DNA of 64,000 nt from Helopsaltes ochotensis (taxonomy: Eukaryota > Chordata > Aves > Passeriformes > Locustellidae), in assembly GCA_013400155.1 (NCBI GenBank), contig VXBM01001003.1, positions 162,042 through 226,041 on the forward strand, in the 5' to 3' direction. Positions 47,076 to 60,075 of the stretch are shown piece after piece; the first letter of the stretch is position 1; each line of letters opens with the position of its first letter. A program made the position numbers and the translations under genes. Under the pieces are notes generated by a model that saw only the letters and a program-made list of their open reading frames with translations, was not told the origin of the DNA and searched no databases.

Positions 47076-49214
47076 TGTGCTGTTGGCAGCATTTCTCAAG
47101 ATATTCTAGAAGACAGTGTCTCCACACTGTGTTCATTTGCAGAGTCATAATCTGGTTCATATAAAATCATTTTCGATATATCTCATGACTGTGGGAGAAA
47201 CTGGAACTACGTAACTGAGGAAAAAGTGCCAGCCAGCATACACTGTCAGACCTCCTTGGAGTAACTTCTGATTTCACAGCCTCCAAGTACCTTATAAACC
47301 ATTATCCCCAAAGATTTTTTAATGAATCTTCTTTTAGGCAACAATTTTGATGTCTACTCAGAGATTATATGGAATAGCTGACTGAAAGGGACTTTCTAGC
47401 ACTCTAAAAAGAAATAAGAAATATGTTATCTATTTTAATCTTTAAAAAATTAATGCATGTAAAATTAGACAGGACCCTGAAACCCTTCTCAAGAGCTAAA
47501 AAATATTTGCTGCATGTGTTGCCCAGGAGATTCCCTGCTGTAATTTTGAATGCAGGGCAAGAAGATCTCATTTCAGTAATGATGGTGAGCACATCTAAAT
47601 CACCCACTCCATGATTAACCAGCTGACAGCAAAACCCATGGTCATTCTGAATAGATCACTGAGACCACAGACAGATCTTGTTTCTGCTAAATCAGGATGC
47701 ATATTGCCAAATGTACCTGCTGAGGCATGTGTAAACAGTTTGCAAGATTATATTTTTGAAGTTTGCTTATTGCAGCTTTTTTTTTTTTTTGGAAGCTGCA
47801 TCTCTGATTTCAAGAGGACACATAAGAATAGGAGAGAGTTGTCCTCTAGCTTCGGGTCCTTTGGCTCAGCATGGCTGTGTTATAGCACAGAGGAATTGCC
47901 CACCTTAATTCTCTTGCAGGTGCTAATTTGCAACTCTGAGGAAAACTCCACCTCAAAGGAGATGCAGAGACCACTAAAACAAATGGCCTTCATACCTCTT
48001 TGTCTGTACCCTGCAGAGTGGACATCTGCAACTGTGCCAAGAGAGGACAAAGTGGATATAACTGTCTAACAAAGCATGGGAGAAAAAAATTAAGGGAAAA
48101 AAAAAAAAAAGAAAGTTAAAATAGTTTCATTTTCCCTCAGTCATGCAAGAAGGTCCTGCACGGTGGGATCGATGACTTGCATCGTTCACTGGGGAGATAA
48201 GTGGTGTTACAGTATGTAAAGCAAGCTGATTTCATAAGTAGCTATGATTCAATAAAGAAAGGACACATCACAGATGTATTTGACAGAGTCGAGAGGAAAG
48301 GCTGCATTTTTAGGCACAGCATTAGTTTTTAAAGATAGAATCTATGTCTTGCAGACCTGCTAAGGAATTACAGAGCCCTCTGGGCATCTCACACGGTACT
48401 AGGCACCTATGTTTAGTCATGTCTGGATTAACTTTTTGCTTTAAATACTAAAGACAGGCAAATCAACTTAGCCTAACACAGATTTCTAAAGCAAGTCAGG
48501 TAAATTCTCCCTTGTGCCCCTTTTTCTCTCCCTGTTGTTAGGAAAACACGAGGGCTGACTTACTTAGCTGTACTTATCTACAACATCCTGAGGCAAAGGT
48601 AAATCCCATCTCTGACTCCAGTTCAGAAGAACTATCCCGCCAAATCAGCCATCTGAGCCCTGATGCCTGTCAACAAAGTTTTAAACCAAAACATATCTTC
48701 TGGAAATGTCTCTTAACTGCCATCTTAGCCCCACAGCAGGCTGAGGTTTCAGCAATGAGGATGTCTCAGTGCCTGTTTAGCTGCTGAATGTTCCCAGACT
48801 GGCTGCAACCCCTACGGCACAGACATCCTTGGACATGCTTCGTGTCCTATATCCCGTCACAGACAGAAAAATTTATATTCTGGATTCCTTGTGTGGAGCC
48901 TTTGGGTTATTTAATAATAACCTGAAACAGATATTCCCATTAGGTAGCAGGATAACTAATAGATGTTCACTGGAGCATCCAGTCCATGCTGCAGGGCACA
49001 CATTGGGGTGGTAAACATTTTTACAGGTTGTAGACTCCACTTCAGTCTGTTACTCTACACCACCAGAGCTGGAGTGTAGTAGTTGGGCAAGAAGATCTCA
49101 GTGGAGATGACTGGAGTGTAATAGTAATTGTACAAATTCTAAGAGCAGAGTTAAATAAAAAAAAATACTTAGAATAACTGAAATAAGCTTAGAACTACAC
49201 ACTTCTTACTGCCT
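47076..49214. other. Unassigned non-coding DNA
   Basis: A 152-codon plus frame at 47611-48069 crosses a T run and has no domain that I recognise. Poly(A) runs lie near 48099-48111. No gene is called. Confidence 0.45.
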
Positions 49215-50392
49215 GTTCATGCCTGACCAATTTGGTGGCCTTCTATGACAGGGCTACAGTGTTGGTGGATGGGCCAGAGCGACTGACATCATCTGCCTGC
49301 ACTTCTGCAGAATATGTGACACTGTCCCACATGACATCCTTGTCTCCATACTGCAGGGACATGGATTTGATGGATGGACCACTTGGTAGATAAAGAACTG
49401 GCTGGATGATGCACACAAAGTTGCAGCCAACAGCAAATTTTCCACATGGAAAGCAGGGATGGGTGGAGTCCCTCAGGGGTCAGTACTGGGGCTGATGCTG
49501 TTCAACAGCTTTATCAGTGACGTGGATGGTGGGATGGAGGCACCATCAGCAAATTCACTCACCACACCAAGCTCTGTGGTGCAGCCACAGGTTGGAGGGA
49601 AGGGAAGGATCCAGAGGGACCTGGAGAGGCTGGAGAGGTAGGACTGTGCAAACCTCATGAAGCTCAACAAAGCAAAATACAAGGTTCTGCACCTGGGTCA
49701 TGGCAATCCCAGACACATTGACAGATTGGGTGGAGAAGTGATTCAGAGCAGCCCTGAGGAGAAGAACTTAGGGGTGATGGCCAATGACAAACCAACAGAA
49801 CCCTGAGCAGCATCCAAAGGAGTGTGGCCAGCAGGTCAAAGGAGGTGATTCTGCCCCTCTGCTCTGCTCCTGTGGGATCCCACCTGCAGTGCTGAGCACA
49901 GTTCTTGTGCTCCCAACACAGGAAGGACATGGAACAGTTGGAACAAGTCCAGAGGAGGCCACAAAGTTTATAAGAGGACTGGAGCACCTCTCCCATGAAG
50001 ACGAGCTAAGAAAGCTGGGGCTGTTCAGCTTGAAGAAGAGAAGGTTGTGTGGAGAATCCAAAACAATCTTCTACTCTATGAAGAGGGCCTACGAGGACAG
50101 GAACTCTTTGTCAGGAATGGTAGTTGATAGGACAAGGAGTAATGGGTATAAAGAGAGCAAATCTAGGTTAGGTATTAGAAAGAAATTCTTTGCTGTGAGG
50201 GTGGTGAGACACTGGACCAGGGTCCTCAGGGAGGTTGTGGGTGCCCCAAGCCTGGCAGTGCTCAAAGCCAGGTTGGAAAAGGCCCTGAGCAACCTGGTCT
50301 GGTGGGAGGTGTTCCTGGCATGGTAGAGGGTGTTGGGATTAGATGATCTTTAAGATCCTTTCCAACCCCTTAACATTCTGTGATTATGTGAC
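49215..50392 (+). mobile_element. CR1 LINE, sense, about 1.2 kb, with decayed reverse transcriptase
   Basis: This is the longest CR1 copy here. The plus strand encodes a broken but readable C-terminal half of ORF2: VPHDILVSILQGHGFDGW, the RT motif GVPQGSVLG at about 49462-49488, then a LEHLSHEDELRKLGLFSLKK segment and RKKFFAVRVVRHW near the end. An in-frame TAG follows the GWTTW segment. A frameshift separates the RT motif from the next block. The catalytic F-A-D-D box reads F-T-H-H at 49554-49565. It ends with GATGATCTTTAAGATCC, TTTCCAACC and ATTCTGTGATTATGTGA. It is a dead, 5'-truncated copy. Confidence 0.96.
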
Positions 50393-51164
50393 TCCTCCAA
50401 CACCTTAATATCAGCACATAAAACCTGACAGGATGAGGCACAAGCTTGTGATTTAAACACACACACAGAGCCAGGAAGTGAGTGTGTCCCGTGTGCCAAG
50501 GAAAGACCACAACCCTCAGCTTCCACCCGCAGCACACAAGCAGTGCTTGCAGGCAGAGGCTTCATCCTGGCTGTAAGAGCCTTCCTCGAGCTCTGGGACA
50601 CAGCTTGCTGCAGGAAACCTCTGTGAAAGCTCCTCGTGGGCGTGTAACAGGTCACACCATGGCTGGGGAGAAGAATGTGTGCTCCAGGCTAGCAGCAGGA
50701 AACACAGCAGCTCTGCAGGTAATGGACAGAGGAAGTTAAGCTTCTCTCTTAGTGAACTGAAAGCTGAATCTACCTTTTGATTCCAACACAGTTTCCAGGG
50801 GCTGTTTCTCTCTACTTTATAAATTCAGGAAAGGGTAAGATCCAAAGGGAAAGTCTGGCACAGAAAAACAAACAGAACTCTCAATCTTTGATTACTTCTG
50901 GATCCTCTGTGTGCTCTAGGAGCATTCAGATGACAAGACCCTTTTAGGAAGCAAATGCACCATACTGTTATAGCAGGATTTAAAACACCTTCTAATGTGA
51001 ATTACACAGTCTCACATAATCCAGTTTCATGCAAGAGAAGCAGTTAAGCAAAAGAAGGAGAAAAACATGAGAAGGGATCAAAAAATGCCTTTCACACAAC
51101 TATTTGTGAAAAGTATAACCGCAAGTGTCAACTAAAATATATCAATATTTATTTTGATGCAGCT
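50393..51164. other. Unassigned non-coding DNA
   Basis: A CA repeat lies near 50459-50468. An ATG in good context at about 50659 runs 20 codons to a CAG|GTAATG that resembles a donor, but nothing else supports an exon. Confidence 0.4.
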
Positions 51165-51318
51165 GGTGGCAGTCAGTTCTCCATCACCCATATCCCATCA
51201 CTGGAAGCATTCAAGGTCAGATTGAAGGGGTTTTGGGCAACTTGATCCAGTGAAAGCTATTGCTTTCTATGGCAAGAAGTTTGGAATTAGATGATCTCCG
51301 AACCATTTTATGGGTCTA
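51165..51318 (+). mobile_element. CR1 LINE 3' fragment, sense, decayed
   Basis: CACTGGAAGCATTCAAGGTC, AGATTGAAGGGGTTTTGGGC and GAATTAGATGATCTCCGAAC follow the order of the CR1 end. It closes with a worn CATTTTATGGGTCT. Confidence 0.8.
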
Positions 51319-52339
51319 ATAAATATAACAGATTCTTAGGGAGTTCCACAGCACAAAGATGTTTTTTAAATAATGCATTTTTTTAAAACCTTGCAGCATT
51401 TAAAATCATGCAATATTTTCACATATCATAGTGAAGAATTAAAGGTAAAGTCCACACTACTAGAAAAAGTATAAAGTATAATTTATCATTTTAATAAGCA
51501 TGTGTTTCACACAAAACCCACACAGTATAATACAAAAAGGATCCTAAAGATTTGGCTTGTTTTAATAGTTGCATCCAAGATAATTGTATACCTCTCCTTG
51601 CAAGTCTTTACACTTACCCTGTCTTCAAACCACAGAGTCCTCATTCAGCTGCCATCCATTTAATATTTGTTCATTCTACCACTTGGTTTTAGTCCAGCAT
51701 TTTGTTACAAACAGTCTGCCAGGTAAACAGCCTTGCTTTAAGTATCGAAAATCTACTTTTACCCACCAGTGCTTACCTTATCTGGAAGGCAGTGGGAAAC
51801 CTCAGGTTACAGTCCTCGCATTCAGAGCTCTGGAAGATTGCATGCTGGATAGAAAACAGAAAATAAATAAGCACACTTCAAATTGTTTAACATGATAAAA
51901 ACATCTGATAAGATTTGAAGGAACTACTGCAGTATTAGAATTCAAAAAGCAAAACAAAACAACAACCCCCCCCTCAAAACAACAAAAAAACCACAAAAAA
52001 ACCCACCAAAAACACAAAAATAAACAAAACAAACAAACACCAAAACAAAACAAAAAAAAACCCACAAAAAACCCCCACCAAACCACAAAAAAATACCCCC
52101 CCAAAAAAATAAAAGAAGGATTTTGTGAATAACACAGCTCAGGCCCAAAACATTATTTTGCAGACAGCCTTAGGAGCTGTAGAGCACTGCTCACTACTGC
52201 AGTACCTCACAGAACCACAATCAATATTTTTCTAAATGTTTTTATTGAAAAAGGGCTGCCACTGCCATCTATTTTGTGCATGGAAAACAAGTCCTGGCCT
52301 TTTTCAGAGGCACTCACAGAAAAGCTGAAATTTTCTGGA
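51319..52339. other. Unassigned non-coding DNA with an A/C tract
   Basis: AT-rich sequence with no gene visible. The A/C tract is listed separately. Confidence 0.45.
51948..52108 (+). repeat. A/C-only low-complexity tract, about 160 bp
   Basis: Almost all bases are A or C on the plus strand, with C runs of 5-8 and A runs of 5-9. Apparent open frames on the minus strand rich in Phe, Gly, Val and Trp are products of this composition. Confidence 0.92.
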
Positions 52340-52511
52340 GGTCAGTGCTGAACTCCCTGAACACTGGAATGGGTTGTCTCCATCACTGGAAATATTCAAA
52401 ACTTGATTATTTTCCTCTGTATCCTGCTCTAGCTGATCCTGCTTTGGCCATGCCAGGAATGATGTGAGCTCAAGAGGTGATTTCTGACATCGACCATTCT
52501 ATGAAATCATG
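52340..52511 (+). mobile_element. CR1 LINE 3' fragment, sense, decayed
   Basis: TTGTCTCCATCACTGGAAAT, ATTCAAAACTTGATTATTTT and CTGCTCTAGCTGATCCTGCT match the order of sense CR1. It ends with ACCATTCTATGAAATCATG. Confidence 0.82.
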
Positions 52512-55500
52512 AACGAGTCCCATACCCCACTGCTCCCAGCATGGATTCCAGAGATTCCTGATCTCTGCTCTTGTTCAACAACTCCTAACCTCCTCCTTGG
52601 TTTTATACACAGCCTCCTTTTTCTTCCACACACAAACATATTACCATACATCTATGGTCACACCTTACATTCCTCCATCCAAGCCAACCTACAATTTCCT
52701 AAACCTAAATCACTTGGTCTCTTCCTGGGCCCCTTGTAACCTCCTAGACCTCCCTCTGCCAATTTTGTGCAGTAAATCATAAGGGCAACTTCCTCCCCTA
52801 TTTAGTTTGGGCACAGTGCAAGCTTTCCTCTCGCTTTGAGTGGTGCATCTCTCACCTTGTGTCCCACCTTAGATCTGGCCTAACCTACATCATCACAGGA
52901 AAAGGAAGGAAAGTTGCGGAGAATTCTGTTTTGACACAGACTGGAAAACATCCAGTGCATTCAGCATGTCACAGGAACTTAGATGTTTATGTCTAGCTGC
53001 TGCTGAGCACCCAAAAACTGTGTTCATTCAAAGCTTTATGGGCTGTCTTGTTACAGAAGTTCTGAGAGATGGATGCAACAAGAAAGACAATTTCTTTTCT
53101 CTTTGGAGTATCTGCTCCTAAGCACATAAGTGCAGTCTTCCAAAGAATAGCTACATGACCCATTTCTAATGTAGGCAAAAATGATTATTTCTCATAGATT
53201 CCTCTATGGAAATATCTAAACTATTTTGGCTGCAGATTTTACAAATTAATTCAGTCCAAGGAAGATGCCCCTGCATAAAATGTTTCAGCCCAAGCAATTA
53301 AGATACAGCAAAATGATAAGCAATAAAAGCTAGAGTGTTACTATAAGAAATGCTGGACAACCTTAACAACACTCACTGGTTTCACTCCCACCTAAAATAC
53401 ATATTAATTCACTAAACAGCCAGATGGGCTTGTTTGTTTAAGATTATTCCCTGGAGGTTTTCAGATTTCATTTTTTTAATATATGTCTTTTTTAATGCAG
53501 AATACCAGCTGGCAGGCAGTACTAGTAGTACCTAACTACTAACTGGAGTTTGCATATAAAGATTATTTCTAAATATGAGAACCAAAGTTTATTTTTAAAT
53601 ATCAGAACCAAACACTTGTCTAGCATTGCTTACAATAAGCACAATGTTTCAGCCTTGCAAGGAGAGGAGAAGCATCCATCCTCACTTGTGCCTAGGTAAA
53701 CCATGGTGCAGAAAAGCTAAATATGCTTGAGGAAGGGTATCTTTTAAGTGGGAAAAGGATAGAGGAGAAGGCTTCTTACTCCAAAATGTTCATGAATGCA
53801 ACAAATTATTCAGCCATGAGATAGCAATTTGTTGGTAAATCCCGACTGGCAAAGCAGAACTTTTAGCAGTGATGGAGGTCTCATGGTTGAGATTTGAACA
53901 ACTATTTAAAGACGCTCTAAGTGCAGACCTATAAGTCCCAACCACTGTTTTTCTTTCTAGGTCAACAACACCCCAAATCCCATTTAAATGGGAAAGATGG
54001 AAATTGCTAGAGACATTTTGCCTTCCCTGGCTCAAGGCTGAAGTGCAATGGCATGAAGGAATAAGATGAGGGAAAAGTCAAGCTCTTAACAGTATTTTAA
54101 AGCCTGGGAAAAGCAAATCAAAAATTCATTATCCAGATTGATGAGTCCCACCTTTTTACCACAGCTCTATAGAGTTCGTTTCAACAAAACCAGCATAGGA
54201 TATTTTTCAGCATTCCCACCACCCTAGGTAACGATAGTGGTTGCTAGTGGACACTTCCTTACCTCACATCCATATTTACTTTTAGCAGATAGGTCATTCA
54301 TGAGAAGGAAAGAGCTTAGTATAGAAACTTTTGAGACATGTCTCCATTGCTTTGGCAAGAACTTCACTCTTACTGACCTCTGAAATCCCACAGATTGTGG
54401 CTGCATAGGACCAGTTCTCACCTGTCCTCTGGGTGGCTATCAGAAGAAATTAACCAACCTGCTTTGTAGAGTTTAAGCCAAAACCCCCTTCTCTCTTTGA
54501 ATGAAAGGCAAACAATGTTTATGAAATACACATGCTGTAACTTTAAAATAAACTGAACATTAAGGATTTTCATAGAGGACTATGCCAGTTACATGATGCT
54601 CTTGGGTCTGTGGTAGTTCAAAGAAAGGTGAAAGATACTACACTGGATAAAAAAAATCAAGGAACTCTGTGTTAGCACCTGTGTAGACATCTGCTGTTCT
54701 TCTTAAAGCTTATTATTTATTAAGAGGCAGTGAGAACTACTGCACATCTAAAGAGGTGAACCACAGGTGCAGAGAGCAACTGCAGGACTTCAGAGGTTTG
54801 CCACAGAAAAAGATTTATCTTGAAGTTCACAGGTAAATAATTCAAAAACATTTCCTCCTCTTAATGCCTCGATTGAGCATATGACAGCAGAAGTCAGTGA
54901 TAACACAAACCACCAAATGGTTTCTCTCCAGGGGGAGGACAAAGACTGAGTAGGTGTAGAGCTGGAGCTGATCTGGGAGGATGACAATGGGCTCACTGCA
55001 TGTCCCAGCCACGTAGGCATGAGACTGAGACCAAACAGCCAGGATGATGACAGACATAGATGCCTGAATGACTAAAGATGGAAGGATTTGGGTGTTTGTG
55101 TCCAGTAGCTTCTCAGCTGGAGGCCTGACAGGAACAGAGGGGTTTGATTTCCCAGTGAACTGAACCCCACCAGCAAAATTCATGTTCAGCATTCAGTCAA
55201 AGCAGAATATCCTTCTATATGCTCTTACCAAAAATGTTAAGAAGTGTTATCTATCTCCTAAGGGAATAAAAAGAAAACTGTTGAGGATATTCCCTGTAGG
55301 TTGCCCCTTTTATTCTTGAGGAACAGCTGCAGAGCACCTTATATAATTTAGCATGGTCAGAGTCCAGGGAATGACTGCAAAGGCTGGATGTACATGTGAC
55401 AGAAAGGACACTTTCCTTTTCCTTCTCAGATTTCTACATCTGGGGGAAGGGAGGGGAAACACTTTTTTGTTTCCCCTCTCCCATTCCACCCTAGCAGAAA

Positions 55501-55829
55501 AAATTCACACACAGAGGCAGCAACCAAGCCTTGAACAGAGCCAAAAGCCTTGGCACAGCTCCATCACCAGAGTGTATTTTATGGTCTTCCCTGCCACCTA
55601 AGTGCTAAAAGAAAACTCCACGTGCACACACCACAGCCTACACAGACCCTGCAGATGGGAGCATGAGGCACCTGGCACTACCCACAGCAACATCATCTCA
55701 AAACATCCATAATATTGTTATCTATAGATCCAGCAACCAGTGAGGAGAACTGCAAAACACAGCTCTTACAAACACTGCTGTGCCTGTGGAATGCCTGACT
55801 CAGCGCAGGGGATTGGGAAGGAACAAACA
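52512..55829. other. Unassigned non-coding DNA
   Basis: No classified repeat is seen. A 116-codon minus-strand frame at 54842-55192 is the only open frame here with protein-like composition. It is discussed as a finding and not called a gene. Confidence 0.4.
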
Positions 55830-56487
55830 CTGGGGCTGATGGGCTGCAGAAAAGGCTCAGGGGTTCTTGCTGGACAGTGAGATGGATAAGAGACCTGGCA
55901 GCAAAGACAATGGCCCTCCAGGGCTGTACCAACCAGGCTGTAGCCTGTAGATAAAGAGAAGAGATTATCCCTCCCTGCATCAGTGCTCTTCAGAGCACAC
56001 TTAAACACTGAACCCAGCTTTGGTCTCCCCAATACAAGGAGAATCTGGATAAATCAGAGCATAGAGGACCACTGGGAAGAAGGGATCTGAAGAATTTTCC
56101 AAGTAAGGAGAGAGTGGAGAACCAGTTCCTTCAGGCTGGATAAGGCACTGCTTTGGATGGACTGTCAAGGGAGGTCAGCAGCCCCCCACTACTTACTGGG
56201 ACTGATCATCCAGAAGCTGGAAAAAGGTTCTTTATGGTGGTGCATGGCAGGGGAACCAGAAACAGCAGGCACAAACTTAAATGAGAGAGATTCAAACCAT
56301 TTTCCCCTGAAGACACTCAAGCAGTGGAGCATGATGTCCAGAGGGGTTGTGTAGTGTCTGTCCTTGGAAATTTTCAAGACTGGACTGGACAAAGCTCTGA
56401 GCAATCATAGCTGGCCCCACAGCTGACTCTTCTTGGAGCAGGGAACTGAGCTAAAGACCCTCTGGATTATTCTGTGGTACCTGTGAC
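55830..56487 (+). mobile_element. CR1 LINE fragment, sense, about 650 bp, old
   Basis: TTGCTGGACAGTGAGATGGA, ATGGCCCTCCAGGGCTGTAC, GGCACAAACTTAAATGAGAG and CCTTGGAAATTTTCAAGACT keep the order of CR1 ORF2 C-terminal and 3' sequence. It ends near a worn ATTATTCTGTGG. The copy is highly diverged and frames are broken. Confidence 0.8.
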
Positions 56488-59400
56488 TTGTCTCACTACA
56501 GAAGTCACTTTCCCAGGTTTCCAAATCTTCCCTTATTAGCCTGCTTTGCACTCAGTCTGTGACATGAAAAGCAGAAATTATATGTTTGTGTACTTCTCAG
56601 TGACGACATCCTGGCTAACAGATTGGCACAGCAGGAACATGTCAGGCCAATAAAAAGGAAAAGGAAAGAAGGCTAAAGATAATCATGGAATTTATTAGAG
56701 CATTACATCACATTCTTTTTATTATCCTTTCTTCTCCAGTCACAAACACAGCAATAGCATTGACTTCATTACCCAGCTCTGAAATTAAATGGTGCAAGAG
56801 AGAAGCTCAATCTCTTCAACACAAAGGGGAAAGTAAACATTTCCCTCTGCCTTGAAAGCCTGCATGACCCAGTTCCCTGCCAACACCCAGATATGAGAGA
56901 TATGAAAGAGAAAGGAGGGATAGATTGAGGTGAAAAGCAGCAGCAGTTCTTCTCACAGCCTGTCTGTTGAGAAGAGATGAACCCTTATCTGTTATTTTGT
57001 CCAGTTCCCACCACAGAGCACACCCTTGTTTGCCCCTCTTGCATGGGACAAGGGATGGTAACAGCCCCTCTCTGTTAATTAGGTTCTAGCATCATCCTCT
57101 GCAAACTACAGATCCCAAACCAGCACATGGTGCTTGGATTTTATCAGGATCCTTAGGTTTGAGTGGCCACAGCACAGACCCACAACAAGCACTGCCTGAC
57201 AGAAATCACAACCACTGTGTGCTGCACGTCACTGCACACATGGTGGGGAAAACCTTGAGAGGTCATTGCAACCCTGCCTGTCTTGTTATGAACAACATGG
57301 GCTCCTGCAGGATCCCAGTCCTCAGAAGGCAGATGTCCCTTCCCTTCCAAGCAGAAGCAGGTTCATTCATTAATGTGGCCAGGTATCACCACCTGTATTT
57401 TTGTTTGAAATGGAGAAAAAAGTGATACCATTTTGTTTAGCTCTGTTTTTTTCACCAAGCACCACCATAACTCATTTCAGGGTGAACTTTAGTAAATCCT
57501 CTGCTGAGGTATAGCTGTGACATAGGGAACAAACAGAGTCATGGTGGGTGCAGAATAATGATGCATCACCCACATGAAGCTGGGAGTGACTCTACTCAGG
57601 CAGAGATTGAAAAGGGAAGCTTTGTCAATACTGGTCCTGAACAGCAGGACTGTGTGATGTGGTTATCCCTGCTGCAGAATCTTCACTGCAGCCCTGGGGA
57701 AAATTAAACCTGGCAGGGAATTCAGTCTTAGAAGAGCTCTCTCTCTCCTGCAGAGACCTGGAGATCTCCAAAGTGCCCCTCAAAGGACACCCATTTGAGT
57801 TTATCTCCATCCTACCTTCTGCAGTGAAAAATAGCAGAACTGAGCTAACAATCATTGTGAGCTACTTCGGCATAGGGAGATGAATTCTGCCTTGGAGACC
57901 TCCCAGTTTCCAGAGGATTTTCCTGGAGACCAAAACGAGTGTTCACCCAAGACAGTGACCTCTCTGCCTATTCAGTGACTCTCTGGCTGGGCAGGCTGCA
58001 GGCAAGGAGGGATCAAGGCACTGTTGGCTCTAAAGGGTCAATTAAATATCACTAAATAGTATTTAAGTGCCAGAGTGAGAAACTCAGCTGAGCACCTGCT
58101 CCAAAAACAATACAGAAGTCCAGGATTCCTCACTCCATATTTTAATGACCTAGAATAGCACATGACTATATACATATTTATATACATTCCCACATACATC
58201 CACTAATACATTCTTTCTTTAAATATACTGAATTTATACAAATGCAATTCTCAATTCTGCAATTCAACTCACAGGCAATAAATATGTGAGTATACATGCA
58301 CATATTATGAATTAGTCCATAATCACATAATGACAAGATATTTATGTGGTGGGTGTGTGTGTGCTTTTGCAAATATAACTTTAGGTATTACAAAACTAAT
58401 CCAATTACACACAGGTTTAGTGCACATTCAGCATAAATAAGGTTCAATCCAAGTTCCTAGAATAAGTTAATAATTTTTTTATGTAAAACCTCTTTTCTCC
58501 TGAATTTGCAATTTAAAAAAATATTTTGAGAAGATGACTAATACAATGCTGGCTCTTAGAGTTAAGCTCAGTTTAAAAAAAAAAAAGTTGTTTTCTAAAA
58601 TATTCTCATATTTGTATTTTTCAAGCTCTAAATTACCATAAATTAACATTTTCAACTACCCTAGAGCATTCCAATGAAGGTTCAACAAATCTGTTTCAAC
58701 CACAAGGAAAATGATCTCTCATTATATCAATCTTCCCAGTTTCAAAGACTTGCACAGACTTTGTCAGCTTCTAAAAAGGACTAAGAAATTTGAGATGAGA
58801 TTGGAGATGAGATTGATTGATTACTTATTTTTCCTCCTGTTTCTCTAATAGGGCAAATCAATTAAACAAAGTGAATCCTTTGAACTCATATGGTGAAGGG
58901 CATTAGAAAGTTTTTTTTTCACTGAATCAACTGCTTTGCCATTTTTTTTAAATTCACTTCCCATGCTCAAAGAACACCTCGGACATGAGCACGCACCAGA
59001 GGAAAAGGAATCCTGAACACTAGAGGGCAGATAAGAAACAAACCATCAAGTTTATCCTTCATCATTCAGTCCCTGAAATAAAAATTTTCTTCTAGTAATT
59101 TTTACCCTTTCTTTTTTCATTCTGCAAGCAATTTGTGACTATTTTCACTTTAAATATCTGTGCCAATGTTCAAAATTGCATAGCATTTTATTTTCTCCTT
59201 AATATTTCTTGAGAAGCCAAAAGGAAACTTCATGAAAAGAAAAATCACATTGAGACTTCAAGATTGAAGAGCTGTTACTGCAGCCAGTGGGAAATAACCC
59301 ACAGCAATAATATATCCACTATACAGTGAGTGATCTCTGGAGCAAACCAAACTGACACAGACACTGGTAGTGGCAGAAGCATACCTGAGTTACAGTGACC

Positions 59401-59680
59401 AGCTTCCAGGGCTATGTTTGCACATTAAAAATGAGATTCACTTGCTTGGCTCTCATGTCCTTGCGCTTTTCCTCACTGCAGTCTTGTCCTTTGTCTCTTC
59501 CACCCCTGTAAACACTCTGTGCCATTACATGTCCCCTCTCCTATAACCCACACGGTGAGTTTCCTGAATTTAGGTGAAAAAGATGATATTTCTATCACTT
59601 CCAGCCATTGGTAACCTCTGGTAGAGAGGCAGAGCTCACAGAAGCAGAAATGACACACATTTACAAATGTAAGAGGGGTT
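56488..59680. other. Unassigned non-coding DNA
   Basis: Mixed AT-rich sequence. A short duplication of GAGATGAGATTG lies near 58793-58815, and a GT run near 58348-58361. No gene is recognised. Confidence 0.45.
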
Positions 59681-60075
59681 ATCACAGAATCATAAAATAA
59701 TGGAAGGGCTTGCATTGGAAGGGACCTTAAAGATCATCTAGTTTCAAACCCCCTGCCATGGGCAGGGACACCTGCCACTATCCCAGCTTGCTCAAAGTTC
59801 CAGCCTTACCTTCAACACTTCCAGGTGTGGGTCATCCGCAGCTTCTCTAGGTAACCTGTGCCAGGGTCTCAATATCCTCACAGAAAAGAATTTCTTACCA
59901 ATGGCTAATTTAAATTTCTCCTCTTTTAATTTAAAAATGTTTTCCCTTGTCCTATCACTATCTGCTTAAAAAAAAATAGGAAAAAAAAAAAAGAAATCTT
60001 TCTTTCTCTGTTTTATAAGCCCCCATCCCTCTGAGCATCACCCCTCATGCTGCCAGGAACAGCCAGTCTCTAAAC
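59681..60075 (-). mobile_element. CR1 LINE 3' fragment, antisense
   Basis: The plus strand reads ATCACAGAATCATAAAATAA, GGAAGGGACCTTAAAGATCA, CCTGCCATGGGCAGGGACAC, CTTCAACACTTCCAGGTGTG and CCCTTGTCCTATCACTATCT. This is the standard antisense CR1 3' end. An A-rich expansion interrupts it at about 59968-59991. Confidence 0.95.

Noticed and set aside
47611..48069. 152-codon plus-strand open frame
   Set aside because: It crosses a T run that produces a Phe run, and no domain or conserved motif is visible.
49784..50326. 180-codon plus-strand open frame
   Set aside because: It is the C-terminal part of a dead CR1 ORF2 and has been reported as part of that element.
50659..50725. Possible tiny first exon with ATG in good context and CAG|GTAATG
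   Set aside because: No CpG island, no acceptor partner and no protein similarity. A single donor-like match is expected by chance.
51802..52148. Phe/Val/Gly/Trp-rich minus-strand frames that resemble membrane proteins
   Set aside because: They are translations of an A/C-only tract read as G/T.
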